Assembly (NCBI GenBank): GCA_026545225.1
Contig: CM048848.1
Span: forward strand, 24,344,806-24,408,805
Direction: 5' to 3'
DNA from: Cornus controversa
Taxonomy: Eukaryota > Streptophyta > Magnoliopsida > Cornales > Cornaceae
Length of the DNA stretch: 64,000 bases
Part shown: piece by piece, positions 36,216 through 45,123 of the stretch
Layout: the number at the start of each line of letters is the position of its first letter
Numbering within the stretch: the stretch's first letter is position 1
Program-made: the position numbers and the translations under genes
Notes under the pieces: model-generated
What the model was told of the DNA's origin: nothing
What the model saw: the letters and a program-made list of their open reading frames with translations, nothing else
Database searches by the model: none

Positions 36216-37111
36216 TATACACACATATATTGGGTTTAATAGTTAGGAGATTGTCCTGGTTTTGGCATGATTATGAAGAAGAATTTGGGATTTCTTGAGT
36301 CCAAGTATGTAATAGAAGAAAAAGAACTATGAATGAACTATGTTATAATTCATTTAAATAATAATGAAAGAAAAGAAGATGGGAGATATGGTGCCCATAC
36401 TTATAATCTTTACATAATATTCAGGTTTTAAATAGGTTATATGAAAAGTGAATTCACTTCTCAAAGTGGTTAAGTCGAAACATGGGTTTGATAATTAAAT
36501 TGGTCTCGTTGATTATGTTGTTCTTTGGTCTCATATTTCTAATATTGTTGAAGTTGACCAATTTAGAATTCATGCTGGCATCAATTTTAAGGGCTGTTTC
36601 ACTAATCATTTTTAACTTTGCTGAAGGAGTATTAATAAGTTATATATAAGAATAAATCAAAACACATTAGACTGTTCCAGATCAATGAGTAATTGCTTGT
36701 TTGTATTTCAGGCTCTAAATGCAGTTTCTAATGTAGAACCTTAGACAACAAAGAGTTTTCTGTAGGTAAAGTTGTTTTTTTTTTTCAATCAGTGGAAATG
36801 GAACATTCTAAGTTGAGCAACGGCGTATTGATCATGCCTCGTACTATCATGGTACCTGTTTCCTACGGAATAGCATTGTTTGTACATTATGGTTTGTACC
36901 TTATAATACGAGGCAGTCAATGCACATACAAATCATGATTCCGTAGGTATATGTTTATGTCCTATAATACGAGGCAGCCAATGAACATACAAGTCATGAA
37001 TAGTCTGTTTGAAATTACTTTGTAAAATTTGAAGGTGAAATTCACTTTAGCATAATTATTTGTTTAGTTTAAGCTTGCAATAGCCATTGTTTTGTGAGCA
37101 TAAGCACAAGT

Positions 37112-37330
37112 TCAATATATTGACGTTCTGAGAATTAAAGTGTGCTGATTTGGGTTCAATATATTGTTGTTTTGAGGATTAAAGTGTGCTAATTTGAGTT
37201 CAATATATTGTTGTCTTGAGAATGAAATTGTGTTGATTTTGGGTTCAATATTTTGATGTTTTGAGAATTAAAGTGTGCTGATTTAAGTTTAATATATTGT
37301 TGTTTTTGAGAATTAAAGTATGTTATTATG
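37112..37330 (+). repeat. Tandem repeat inside the CACTA element
   Basis: About four to five copies of a unit of roughly 52 bases containing TTCAATATATTG, TTTTGAGAATTAAAGTGTGC and TGATTT. Confidence 0.8.
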
Positions 37331-37513
37331 CAGGGGGTTGAGTATGAATTTTAATTTGAAAAATCTAGATGGGTAAAACGAGAAAGCTAAAAGGAATTAT
37401 GTAAGTTAATTATGACATTGTTTTAATCATTAATGTTGTTAATCCTTGTTTTATTTATTGTTCTTTTATTTTATTTTTAATTTTATCTAGACTTAAAATA
37501 TGCTATTATAATG

Positions 37514-37965
37514 CAGGATGGTATGATGGAAAAGTCCTTACAAGTTTCTCTCGAATTTGATGGTACCAACAGTCCAAATGATGTCAAGATAGTGTTGGAG
37601 CAACTAGGAGGTGTTAGGAAGGGATATCCTCGTGGCCTTGGGAATGGGTACATTGTTTCGAGTCATCAAAGTGCAGGAGATGATGCTTGAACAACAACCA
37701 CCTCCACCATGGTTCCACCATTATCAGCAAGCATCAGATTCCGAACAGTAGCATGCACCACCAAGGTATCTCCAGCCGCCACCATGGTGACAGTATCAGC
37801 ATCCACCACCATGGTTCTAGTTTTCTCAACAGCCCCAATCAACACCAACACCAACGACATCAGAGTCAGCCCCACGACTATTGTTCAATGCATGCTTGTT
37901 TTATTTCAAGATGGACAAATTTGTTTGGTTTATGTTCTGTTTTATTATGTTGGATATTGAACTAG
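37514..37965 (+). pseudogene. Fragment of CACTA-encoded transposase-related protein
   Basis: One frame reads LEQLGGVRKGYPRGLGNGY and then stops at 37688. A shifted frame continues with VQEMMLEQQPPPPWF and a Gln/Pro/His-rich tail. This order resembles the C-terminal part of plant En/Spm proteins of the Transposase_24 type (GG-x-RG-x-RGxG, then a helical Met/Gln-rich part). The identification is tentative; it rests on the motif and on the CACTA context. Confidence 0.42.
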
Positions 37966-38179
37966 CTTATTGGTTTTATTTATAAAAAAATTCCAAAAGA
38001 ATTGTTCTATAATTTATGCAATATTTATTTAATATTGTCATATATATAATTTATTTTGAATTTTGATATTAATATATATTTTTATATTGTTATTGGTTTA
38101 AGAAATGTAAATTAAGCAAATTATAAAAATAGAAATTAAGCAAATTATAAAATAGAAATTAAGCAAAATATATAAATTA

Positions 38180-38461
38180 AAATTTTTTTTTGAAGTATTA
38201 AGGACAATCTAGTTATTTGTGACGGTGTTGAATGTGACTAATAGTCTAGTTATTAGTGACGGTTTTGACTGTCACTAATAGTCCAGTTATTAGTGACGGT
38301 CAAAATCGTCACTAATAGTCCAGCTATTAGTGACGGTCAAACTTGACCATCACTAATAACCTTTCGCGATGCCACTTTTTGTGACGGTCCAATTTGAGTA
38401 TTAGTGACGGTTTATCGACTTTTAGTGACGGATTTGACTGTCCCAAAAGCCCCATTTAGTG
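38180..38461. repeat. Subterminal repeats of the CACTA element
   Basis: At least nine copies of TTAGTGACGG or its reverse (CCGTCACTAA, GTCACTAATA), ending in TAGTG. Such arrays bind the TnpA-type protein in En/Spm elements. Confidence 0.85.
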
Positions 38462-38464
38462 CGA

Positions 38465-39263
38465 GATGAGATAGAATTGCACATATAAGCACTTTACCTG
38501 TGCAACCTGTAGCTTGTCAGGCGAGTGTGGGTGTCTCTTTCAGCCACCTATAAGGTCACCACAATTACCCCCTTAGAGGCCCAACATCTTCGTTGGCCAC
38601 ACTATAACTTGTTAGGCTAGTATGTATCAGAGGCTTATCAGTGTTGTAACAGGAATTGACTTGTTCAAATATGATCTTGTTCAAACTCAGTATTCCTTAG
38701 TTTAAGGAATTAGTTTTCAGCTGCTTTATTTAAATTCTTTTGTTTTATTCAATTATAGTCAATGGTTGTTGTAACCACTTTTCTGTATTTTAGCCTTTCC
38801 TATTTTGTATTTTAGTTTAGCCTTTTATTTAGGCTTGTGACTAGGCAAGTCAATTGTATTTTGCTATATATAATTGACTAAGAGCATTCAATAAAAGATG
38901 ACAAGAAATTTCCATCCTCTCATCTCGTTAGTGTGGGTGTCTTTCACAGCTGCCGACAAGGTTACCACAATCACTCCCTCGCCTTAGGGGCCCAACATCC
39001 CACTTCTGACTAAGCTCTACTCTGATACTATTTGTAACGGGCCATTGTAGGAGATATGATATTGTTTTGTTTGGGCTTGAGTATACACGGTTTTATTCTT
39101 GAATTTTTACCCCCAAAAGGCTTTGTAACATTTGGAGATAGTTTAATCACACATATAAGCACTTCACATTTACTTTCCCCAAACAAAATGAGATCGCAAA
39201 AATTGTAGCTTGCTAATACCTCTCGCACCCGCCCAAAGCACACCTACCGACAAGGTCACCACA
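38465..39263 (-). repeat. TRIM-type LTR fragments, minus strand
   Basis: Two damaged copies related to the intact TRIM at 39766. At 38470-38560 part of an LTR (CACATATAAGCAC to AAGGTCACCACA) continues the sequence at 33413-33481 on the other side of the CACTA element. At 39033-39263 there is a full LTR of 231 bases. Next to it, on the minus strand, is a PBS-like TAGTATCAGAGTAGAGC (39016-39032), then internal sequence and an LTR end at 38920-38966. Confidence 0.65.
38642..38912 (+). repeat. Possible solo LTR (copia-like)
   Basis: Starts TGTTGTAACAGGAATTG, with a TATA-like TATATATAATTGAC near 38870 and AATAAAAG near 38891. The right end is not certain and no duplication is seen. It interrupts TRIM-like sequence. 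Confidence 0.35.
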
Positions 39264-39403
39264 TCCTTAATAATTGTAATTGACTTTTTCACACTTTTCT
39301 TATTACATTGTTGATTGGCATTTCACAACCTAAGTAATGCTAACCTTATTTAGCCACTAGATTGAGACCATTTTTTGAGATATGAAGTGAAATGAATCAT
39401 TTA
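39264..39403. other. Short AT-rich spacer
   Basis: No feature is recognised. TTTTTTGAGATATGAAGTGAA here resembles 39480-39500 within the next MITE. Confidence 0.5.
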
Positions 39404-39588
39404 AGAGTAATGCTATCATGAGAGCCTATTCATGAGATGAGTTATGAACTCTTCATATTTAACTATTGGATTGAAACAATTTTTTGAGATATGTAAAAAG
39501 TCAAATAAGTCATTTAATAAAATTTTTAATTCAGTGATTAAATAAAGAGAGCTCATGATGAGGGAGCTCTTGTGATAGCATTACTCTT
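39404..39588. mobile_element. MITE with ~16-bp inverted ends
   Basis: AGAGTAATGCTATCA at the left is repeated inverted as TGATAGCATTACTCT at the right end. The 185-bp core is non-coding. A partial second copy of its right half follows at about 39592-39665 (GAGCTCATGACTCTTG). Confidence 0.72.
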
Positions 39589-39765
39589 TTAATAAATCTT
39601 TGAATTCAAATGTTAAATGAGAAGAGCTCATGACTCTTGTTATGAAAGGGATCTCTTGATATTATTATCTTGTTTATCTGGTCAGGGTCAAGAGATGGAA
39701 TTTGATATTTCTTATTTCTTTTGATAATACGTTCATTTTAGTTGGACCAACTAGTTACATTTTTC

Positions 39766-40312
39766 TGTAACACCCTGCTCCAACACATGGTATGATATTA
39801 TCCGCTTTGGGCCTAAGCCCACATGATTTTGCTCTTGAATTTTACCCCAAAAGGCCTCATACCATTTGGAGAGAGCACACCGTACCACATATACAGCACA
39901 TCCTCTTTCTACATACCTAGGCGATGTGGGATTGATCACCCTATATTCTGTTAGTGTGGTAGTTCGCCCAACGTCTCTTCTTGCACCCACCCACAAGGGT
40001 TACTACAATCCACCCCCTTACGAGGCCCGACATCCTCATCGGCACACTTCCGGCTGGGTTCAAGCTCTAATACCAACTGTAACACCCCGCTCCAACACAT
40101 GGTATGATATTGTCCTCTTTAGGCCTGAGCCCGCACGATTTTACTCTTGAGTTTTACCACAAAAGGCCTCATATCATTTGAAGAGAGCATACTACATATA
40201 AGCACATCTCCTTCTTCACACCTAGGCAATGTGGGATTGAGCACCATGTACCCTGTTAGTGTGGTAGCTCGCCCAGTGTCTCTTTTTACACCCGCCCACA
40301 AGGATTACTACA
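39766..40312 (-). mobile_element. Complete TRIM retrotransposon, minus strand
   Basis: The two LTRs lie at 39766-40007 and 40078-40312 and both read TGTAGTAA...GTTACA on the minus strand. They enclose only 70 bases. On the minus strand these are a PBS, TGGTATTAGAGC (one mismatch to the initiator tRNA-Met site TGGTATCAGAGC), and a polypurine tract GTAAGGGGGTGGAT. TTTTC flanks both sides (39761-39765, 40313-40317). The element has no coding capacity. At 547 bases it is a textbook terminal-repeat retrotransposon in miniature. Confidence 0.92.
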
Positions 40313-40317
40313 TTTTC

Positions 40318-40505
40318 TCTTTTTATTTTTCTTTCTTTTCCTACCAAATATTACTCACACATCCATTATGTTTTTAAGGAAACTTGAATCTCAATATTTT
40401 GTTTTAAAAGGTAAGAAGATATTACTGAACTAGAGCTTCGAGTGACCAACTAGTTATATTTAACAAGTTTTTAAATGAAAATCATACAGGTAAGTATTAT
40501 TCTTA
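40318..40505. other. Spacer between TRIM and MITE
   Basis: AT-rich; no feature recognised. Confidence 0.5.
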
Positions 40506-41327
40506 TGTTGCGTTTGGTACAAAGGAATGGAATGAAATGGAATGCCCATTCAAACCATTTTTTTGTTTGGTATGAATTTTAGAATGAAAATGATCATTCC
40601 CTTGAAATGAAAATCCATTTTCAAAAATAAAAATATATTCTATAGTTAAATCTATGGAATGGGCATTACATTTCCAGTAAGATTAAAAACAAATTCATAT
40701 TCCCAAAAAATCCTTCACCTCCACCACTACTTCCACCATCACACTGGCTTTACCACCTCCATCAGCACTACCACTGTCTCTACCACTATCGTCACCGTCG
40801 CCTCCACCAACACCACCCCCACCACTTCCACATTGCCACCTTCTTACTCCACCACACCACCACCTCCATATCGCCACCTTTCTCCACCACCATCACAGCT
40901 ATCGCCGCCACATTGCATTGCCACCACCGCCACCTTCCTCCACTGCCACTGTTATCGCCACAGCAATCGCCACTGCCACCACTGCCACCACCAACCCCAC
41001 TGCACCACCACCTCCACATTGCTACCTTCCTCCACCGCAACTACCTCCACCTCCACATTGCTACCTTCCTCCACCGCAACCACCTCCACCTCCACCACCA
41101 CACTGTTGCCATCACCTCCATTACCACCAACTCCACATCGCCACCTTCCTTCAATACCACATGTTTGTAGGTTTAATTTATTTGTTACTAGGAGTGGTAT
41201 TTTGAAAATTTATATTTAAAATTTATTTCATTCCTACCTCATTTCATATTTGAAACTAACCATTCTATTCCATTCTCATTGCATTTTTAATTGTATTTCA
41301 TTTCATTCATATGTACCAAAGGCAGTA
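40506..41327. mobile_element. Tourist-like MITE carrying an expanded CCA-rich core
   Basis: Inverted ends TGTTGCGTTTGGTAC (left) and TACTGCCTTTGGTAC (right, reversed) are followed on both sides by AATGGAATGAAATG-like sequence. TTA flanks both sides (40503-40505 and 41328-41330), as expected for PIF/Harbinger-related elements. The centre holds about 450 bases of CCA/CCT-rich repeats. Confidence 0.7.
40715..41165. repeat. (CCA/CCT)n-rich minisatellite
   Basis: Imperfect trinucleotide repeat with longer units such as CCACATTGCTACCTTCCTCC, repeated at 41015 and 41057. Long frames on both strands are a by-product of the repeat. Confidence 0.88.
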
Positions 41328-41330
41328 TTA

Positions 41331-41580
41331 GAATTGCTTTAGTTTAGACAAAGATACATTAGATCTTGTCTACCATTGTATGGTTAAGGGAGTTGCAAGG
41401 AAAACAATTAAAACAGATTAGAATCTAAGCTTGTAGACGGTGTTTGATTATTCTTTTTAGGGTGGAAGGATTTAAAGGAAAAGACAAAAGAGTTGATAAT
41501 TATTCATTTTGTCTAATTGTTTTTACAAAAAAATAAATTATTAATTTGTTCTTAATTCAATAATTTTCTTTCTTTACAAT
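41331..41580. other. AT-rich spacer
   Basis: No feature recognised between the MITE and element C. Confidence 0.5.
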
Positions 41581-41585
41581 ATATT

Positions 41586-41931
41586 TGATAGAGTATTTGA
41601 GTCCAATTATGAAACGTACTACGTGGGGATTGGGTTCAAGCTGACGTGGATAAGAAGTCTACGTTAAGAGGACTTCTTTGTCTCCAAGAGCCAGTCTCCT
41701 AGTAGGATGTAGCCTCACTTGACCGCTATAAATACAGAGACGGTCCGTATACCAGGTACGCAATTAATACCCCCTGAGTTCCTTTATAGCTAAAAAAGCT
41801 CTTTCGATTTCTGACTTGATCGTCGGAGCGTAGTCGGCCGGCACCACGCCGGTGCCCTCTCGATTACCCTTCTCTTGTCCTTTTTTACAGGTTGGCGTTT
41901 GATCAGTTCGGGGTGGATTTTTGCTTCATCA
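41586..41931 (+). repeat. 5' LTR of element C
   Basis: 346 bases, TGATAGAGTATTTGAG to TTTGCTTCATCA. TATA box CTATAAATACAG at about 41727; GC hairpin GGCACC...GGTGCC at 41840-41857. Confidence 0.96.
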
Positions 41932-41933
41932 GT

Positions 41934-41951
41934 TGGCGCCGTCTGTGGGAA
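41934..41951 (+). other. Primer binding site of element C
   Basis: TGGCGCCGTCTGTGGGAA, two bases after the LTR; the tRNA is not assigned. Confidence 0.83.
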
Positions 41952-41994
41952 ACAATCACAAACTTGATTGTTCTACACGAATCATATACGAAGC

Positions 41995-43278
41995 ATGATG
42001 CACCTACGATCTGGGTTAGAGACTACCACTGTACAGGACCCTCCAGCGCAGGGCCCTCCTACCGGCCATAATCCCCCAGCGCAGGACCTTCCTGCCAGTC
42101 ACAATCCTCCAGCCGCCCAGGATCCTCCTGTAGGCCATGACCTTCCTGGCAGACAGGGCCCTCCAATTGGACAAGGAGGCATGCAACCCCCTGGACAGAT
42201 GGACTTCCCTGGGGCACGCCCCGAAATCCCAAACGACCAAGGACGGATCGCAGCGTTGGAATGCCAAGTCCGGAACTTGAATCAAAGTCTGGCCCAGATA
42301 CTCCAACAGAATGCGGCAATTCTGCAGCGCCTCCCTCCTGTGGAGCCAGTACCATCGCCGGGTCACCCTGTTGATCCAGAAGGGGATGGTGTTGGGCGAG
42401 ACAGTGAAGTCCCAACGGACGACGCAGCTCAGAACCGAGTAAGAGGTGGGACGAATCCCAGTTACCTAGTCCCACTCGGAAAAAACCAACCCCATGGAGA
42501 CTCAGGGCACCCAGGGAAAACTATCTATTATGACATGGAGATGCAGGACCTCAGAGCTAGGGTAAAAAGCATGGCCCACGCCATAAGGGGGAAGGGCCCT
42601 GCAACAGTAAAGGAGCTGGTCTAGCAAATCAACCTCCCTTTCTCCGCGGGGATAATGAGTTGTCCTTTGCCCAACAAGTTCAAGATGCCCACCCTTGAAC
42701 GCTTTGATGGGACCAATGACCCGCTAGATCATCTGGAGACCTACAAAGCTCTGATGCACCTCCAAGGAATACTAGATGAAATCCTATGTAGAGCTTTTCC
42801 TATTACATTGAAGGGTTCTGCCCGGTTATGGTTCAACAACCTGAAACCGACATCTATACGTTCCTTCAAAGAACTGAGTCAATTGTTCGTAGGCAATTTT
42901 ATTACCGCCCAAAGGCACAGAAAGCCAGCCACCTATCTCCTGAACGTAAGACAGAATAAAGGGGAGTCATTGCGAGACTACATTTACCGGTTTAATAGGG
43001 AGATGTTGCAGGTCGATTCTCTGGACGATAAGGTGGCAGTTACCGCATTCATGGGGGGGCAACTGCCTTCAAAATTCTTGTACTCAATTTCTAAGCACCC
43101 TCCAGAAAGTATGTCCGAGCTACTTATGAAAGCCCAAAAGTACATGAACGCAGAGGATGTCCTTGATGCGAGAAAGGCAGACAGGAAAAGGGGGGGACAT
43201 TCCAGTGAGGAAGATAGAGACCCCAAGCATGGTAAAATGTCACGGGGGCAGACCGGTAAAGCATCACGACATAAGTAG
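41995..43278 (+). pseudogene. gag of element C, one in-frame TAG, no zinc knuckle
   Basis: The ATG at 41995 (MMHLRSGLETTT) opens a frame of 427 codons to the TAG at 43276. Only the TAG at 42622 interrupts it, where element B encodes Gln (ELVQQ). The first half is Pro/Gln-rich with repeated PPA-xGHNPP motifs and a leucine-rich stretch (LECQVRNLNQSLAQILQQ). The second half is a gag capsid domain ([59 protein letters not shown]). The zinc-knuckle segment found in B at 16780-16830 is deleted. Suppression of the single TAG would restore the frame, but nothing in the sequence shows that this happens. Confidence 0.9.
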
Positions 43279-43550
43279 GGAGGCATGTGGCATATTGACT
43301 AGAGACATTAAAAGTGGAGGCAGTTGGCCCATCCTTGGATTGCTGAGCGTTTGTGGAAGCGCCACCAGTAAGACTTTCTTTTAAAAGTTGCATCTACTTT
43401 AATTATTCTAGTTGAAGCTCAATTTAATATCGAGCCTCAGGGCGATAGCTCCAAAGTTTTTGCACGAATAATTCTCTGTTTGTTACTCAAATATCAATAG
43501 CAATCCTTTTGTTTCAAAATTTGTTGTTATAACTAAAACAAAAAGTACAC

Positions 43551-43990
43551 CTCCAAGGAGGGCCTTTAATGAAAAAGGCGGGATGGATGAATCCCGAGAA
43601 CATTGTTTAAACAGTCCTACGGGGTCACAGCCCTACGGGGGCACAGCCCTACGGGGGCCACCCTATGGGGATACACCTCCAAGGAGGGCCTTTAATGAAA
43701 AAGGCGGGATGGATGAATCCCGAGAACATTGTTTAAACAGCCCTACGGGGTCACAGCCCTACGAGGGCCACCCTACGGGGATACACCTCCAAGGAGGGCC
43801 TTTAATGAAAAAGGCGGGATGGATGAATCCCGAGAACATTATTTAAACAGCCCTACGGGGTCCCAGCCCTACGGGGTCCCAGCCCTACGGGGTCCCAGCC
43901 CTACAAGGGCCCAGCCCTACAGAGGCGCAGCCCTACGAGGGCCAGCCTATGGGGATACACCTCAGAGGAGGGCCTTTAACTAAAAAGGCG
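43551..43990 (+). repeat. Tandem array of ~120-bp units in element C
   Basis: Three to four units containing ACACCTCCAAGGAGGGCCTT, TAATGAAAAAGGCGGGATGG, ATGAATCCCGAGAACATT and one to four copies of CAGCCCTACGGGG. The core is homologous to the 90-bp unit of element B. The CCCTACGGGG and CCTCCAAGGAGG hairpins are kept. Confidence 0.9.
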
Positions 43991-44241
43991 GGATGGATGA
44001 ATCCAGACAGCCCTACGGGGGCACAAACTCAGCCCTACAGGGGCCTAGCCTTACTAAGGAGACACGACCACACTTTTTCAAGGGCCTTTTAATCCAAAAA
44101 CATTGTTAACCTACCCTACGGGGGCACAACCTGTTAAAAGAGATTCTAGCAAAAGGCAGGTAAGTCCCACCAAGGTGGTCACATGGCTTTATCAAGAACC
44201 GCGCTATTAAGCTTATTAATTAGATTTTATTAACCAAGTGA

Positions 44242-44312
44242 GTTATTGGCATAATGGTTAGGGTGAGACCATCAGAGCTTATTAGCTAAGGTTCGATTCT
44301 TCAAACTGACAA
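44242..44312 (+). repeat. tRNA-like sequence (SINE head or tRNA pseudogene)
   Basis: TGGCATAATGG at 44247 fits the polymerase III A box and GGTTCGATTC at 44290 fits the B box, at tRNA-like spacing. I cannot fold a clean acceptor stem, so it is more likely tRNA-derived than a working tRNA. A short (AT)n tract follows at 44317. Confidence 0.4.
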
Positions 44313-44394
44313 TCATTTTATATATATATATATAAACCGGGTTCTTATATACCGGCCAAAGGCCAGACCCAAGAATAAACCGCCCGACCAAAAA

Positions 44395-44545
44395 CCAAGC
44401 CCAAGAAGAAACCGGCCCGACTAAGGACGGGCCCACCGGACCAGACGCGACCGGGCCCGCCTGGCCGGGCGACGGGCCTGGCCGAGCGCCGGGCCGGGCG
44501 CTGCCTGGCCGGCCTTGGCCGGGCGCGACCGGGCCCACCCGGCCC
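44395..44545. repeat. GC-rich short-repeat block in element C
   Basis: Dense GGCCGGGCG, CGACCGGGCCC and CCTGGCCGG motifs lie upstream of the purine tract, as in elements B and E. Confidence 0.8.
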
Positions 44546-44690
44546 ACGCGCGGAAAGAAAGGGAAGGAAAAGAAAGGAAAGAAAGGGAAGGAAAGGAAAA
44601 GAAAGGAAAGGAAAGGAAGGAAAAGGAAGGAAAGAAAGGGAAGGAAAGGGAAGGAAAGGAAAGAAAAGAAAAGAAAAAAAGAAGGTGTTT
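44546..44690 (+). repeat. Polypurine (GGAAAG)n block in element C
   Basis: About 140 bases of almost pure purine, GAAAGGGAAGGAAAGG-type repeats, close to the polypurine tract. Confidence 0.92.
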
Positions 44691-44759
44691 ATTTGTATAA
44701 CAGATGAAGCTCGGTAAGCAGTCCAAAATGTTCATAAGGCCCAGTAATTGACCCTCACG

Positions 44760-44772
44760 AACAGGGGGCATC
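44760..44772 (+). other. Polypurine tract of element C
   Basis: AACAGGGGGCATC lies directly before the 3' LTR. The same motif precedes the 3' LTRs of E (11877-11889) and B. Confidence 0.8.
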
Positions 44773-45118
44773 TGATAGAGTATTTGAGTCCAATTATGAA
44801 ACGTACTACGTGGGGATTGGGTTCAAGCTGACGTGGATAAGAAGTCTACGTTAAGAGGACTTCTTTGTCTCCAAGAGCCAGTCTCCTAGTAGGATGTAGC
44901 CTTACTTGACCGCTATAAATACAGAGACGGTCCGTATACCAGGTACGTAATTAATACCCCCTGAGTTCCTTTATAGCTAAAAAAGCTCTTTCGATTTCTG
45001 ACTTGATCGTCGGAGCGTAGTCGGCCGGCACCACGCCGGTGCCCTCTCGATTACCCTTCTCTTGTCCTTTTTTACAGGTTGGCGTTTGATCAGTTCGGGG
45101 TGGATTTTTGCTTCATCA
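44773..45118 (+). repeat. 3' LTR of element C
   Basis: 346 bases, differing from the 5' copy by two C-to-T differences (near 44908 and 44949). Confidence 0.96.
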
Positions 45119-45123
45119 ATATT

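Larger units (their letters stand above)
33482..38461. mobile_element. Defective CACTA (En/Spm) DNA transposon
   Basis: The left end reads TACTACAAGAAA, one base from the canonical CACTACAAGAAA; the right end reads TAGTG. A 3-bp duplication CGA flanks it (33479-33481 and 38462-38464). Subterminal repeats built on TTAGTGACGGT occur in both orientations near both ends, dense at 38200-38430. The 5-kb interior is mostly AT-rich and non-coding, with only a decayed transposase-like fragment at 37514-37965, so it could move only with help. Its flanks resemble one TRIM-type LTR, which it seems to have split. Confidence 0.87.
41586..45118 (+). mobile_element. Young gag-only Tat-like LTR retrotransposon C
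   Basis: 3,533 bases. LTRs of 346 bases each differ at two positions by eye. ATATT flanks both sides (41581-41585, 45119-45123). Inside are a PBS, gag with one stop, a tandem array, a GC-rich block, a purine-rich block and the polypurine tract. There is no pol at all. The LTR, PBS and gag are those of element B. It matches the TR-GAG class of non-autonomous elements and must have been mobilised in trans. Confidence 0.94.

Noticed and set aside
37666-37965. Overlapping open frames on both strands at the transposase fragment
   Set aside because: Only the frame reading MMLEQQPPPPWF continues transposase-like sequence; the others are by-products of CCA-rich codons.
39766-40312. Cassandra-type TRIM with 5S RNA in its LTR
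   Set aside because: No 5S rRNA internal control region is visible in the LTRs.
40659-41219. Thr/Pro/His-rich open frames and minus-strand Gly-rich frames
   Set aside because: Low-complexity CCA/CCT repeat inside a MITE; long frames arise on both strands.
43551-43990. CRISPR-like array
   Set aside because: Units are contiguous tandem repeats without unique spacers, in a plant retroelement.
44421-44771. 116-residue minus-strand Phe/Ser-rich frame
   Set aside because: Reads the reverse of the purine block and the GC-rich block of element C.
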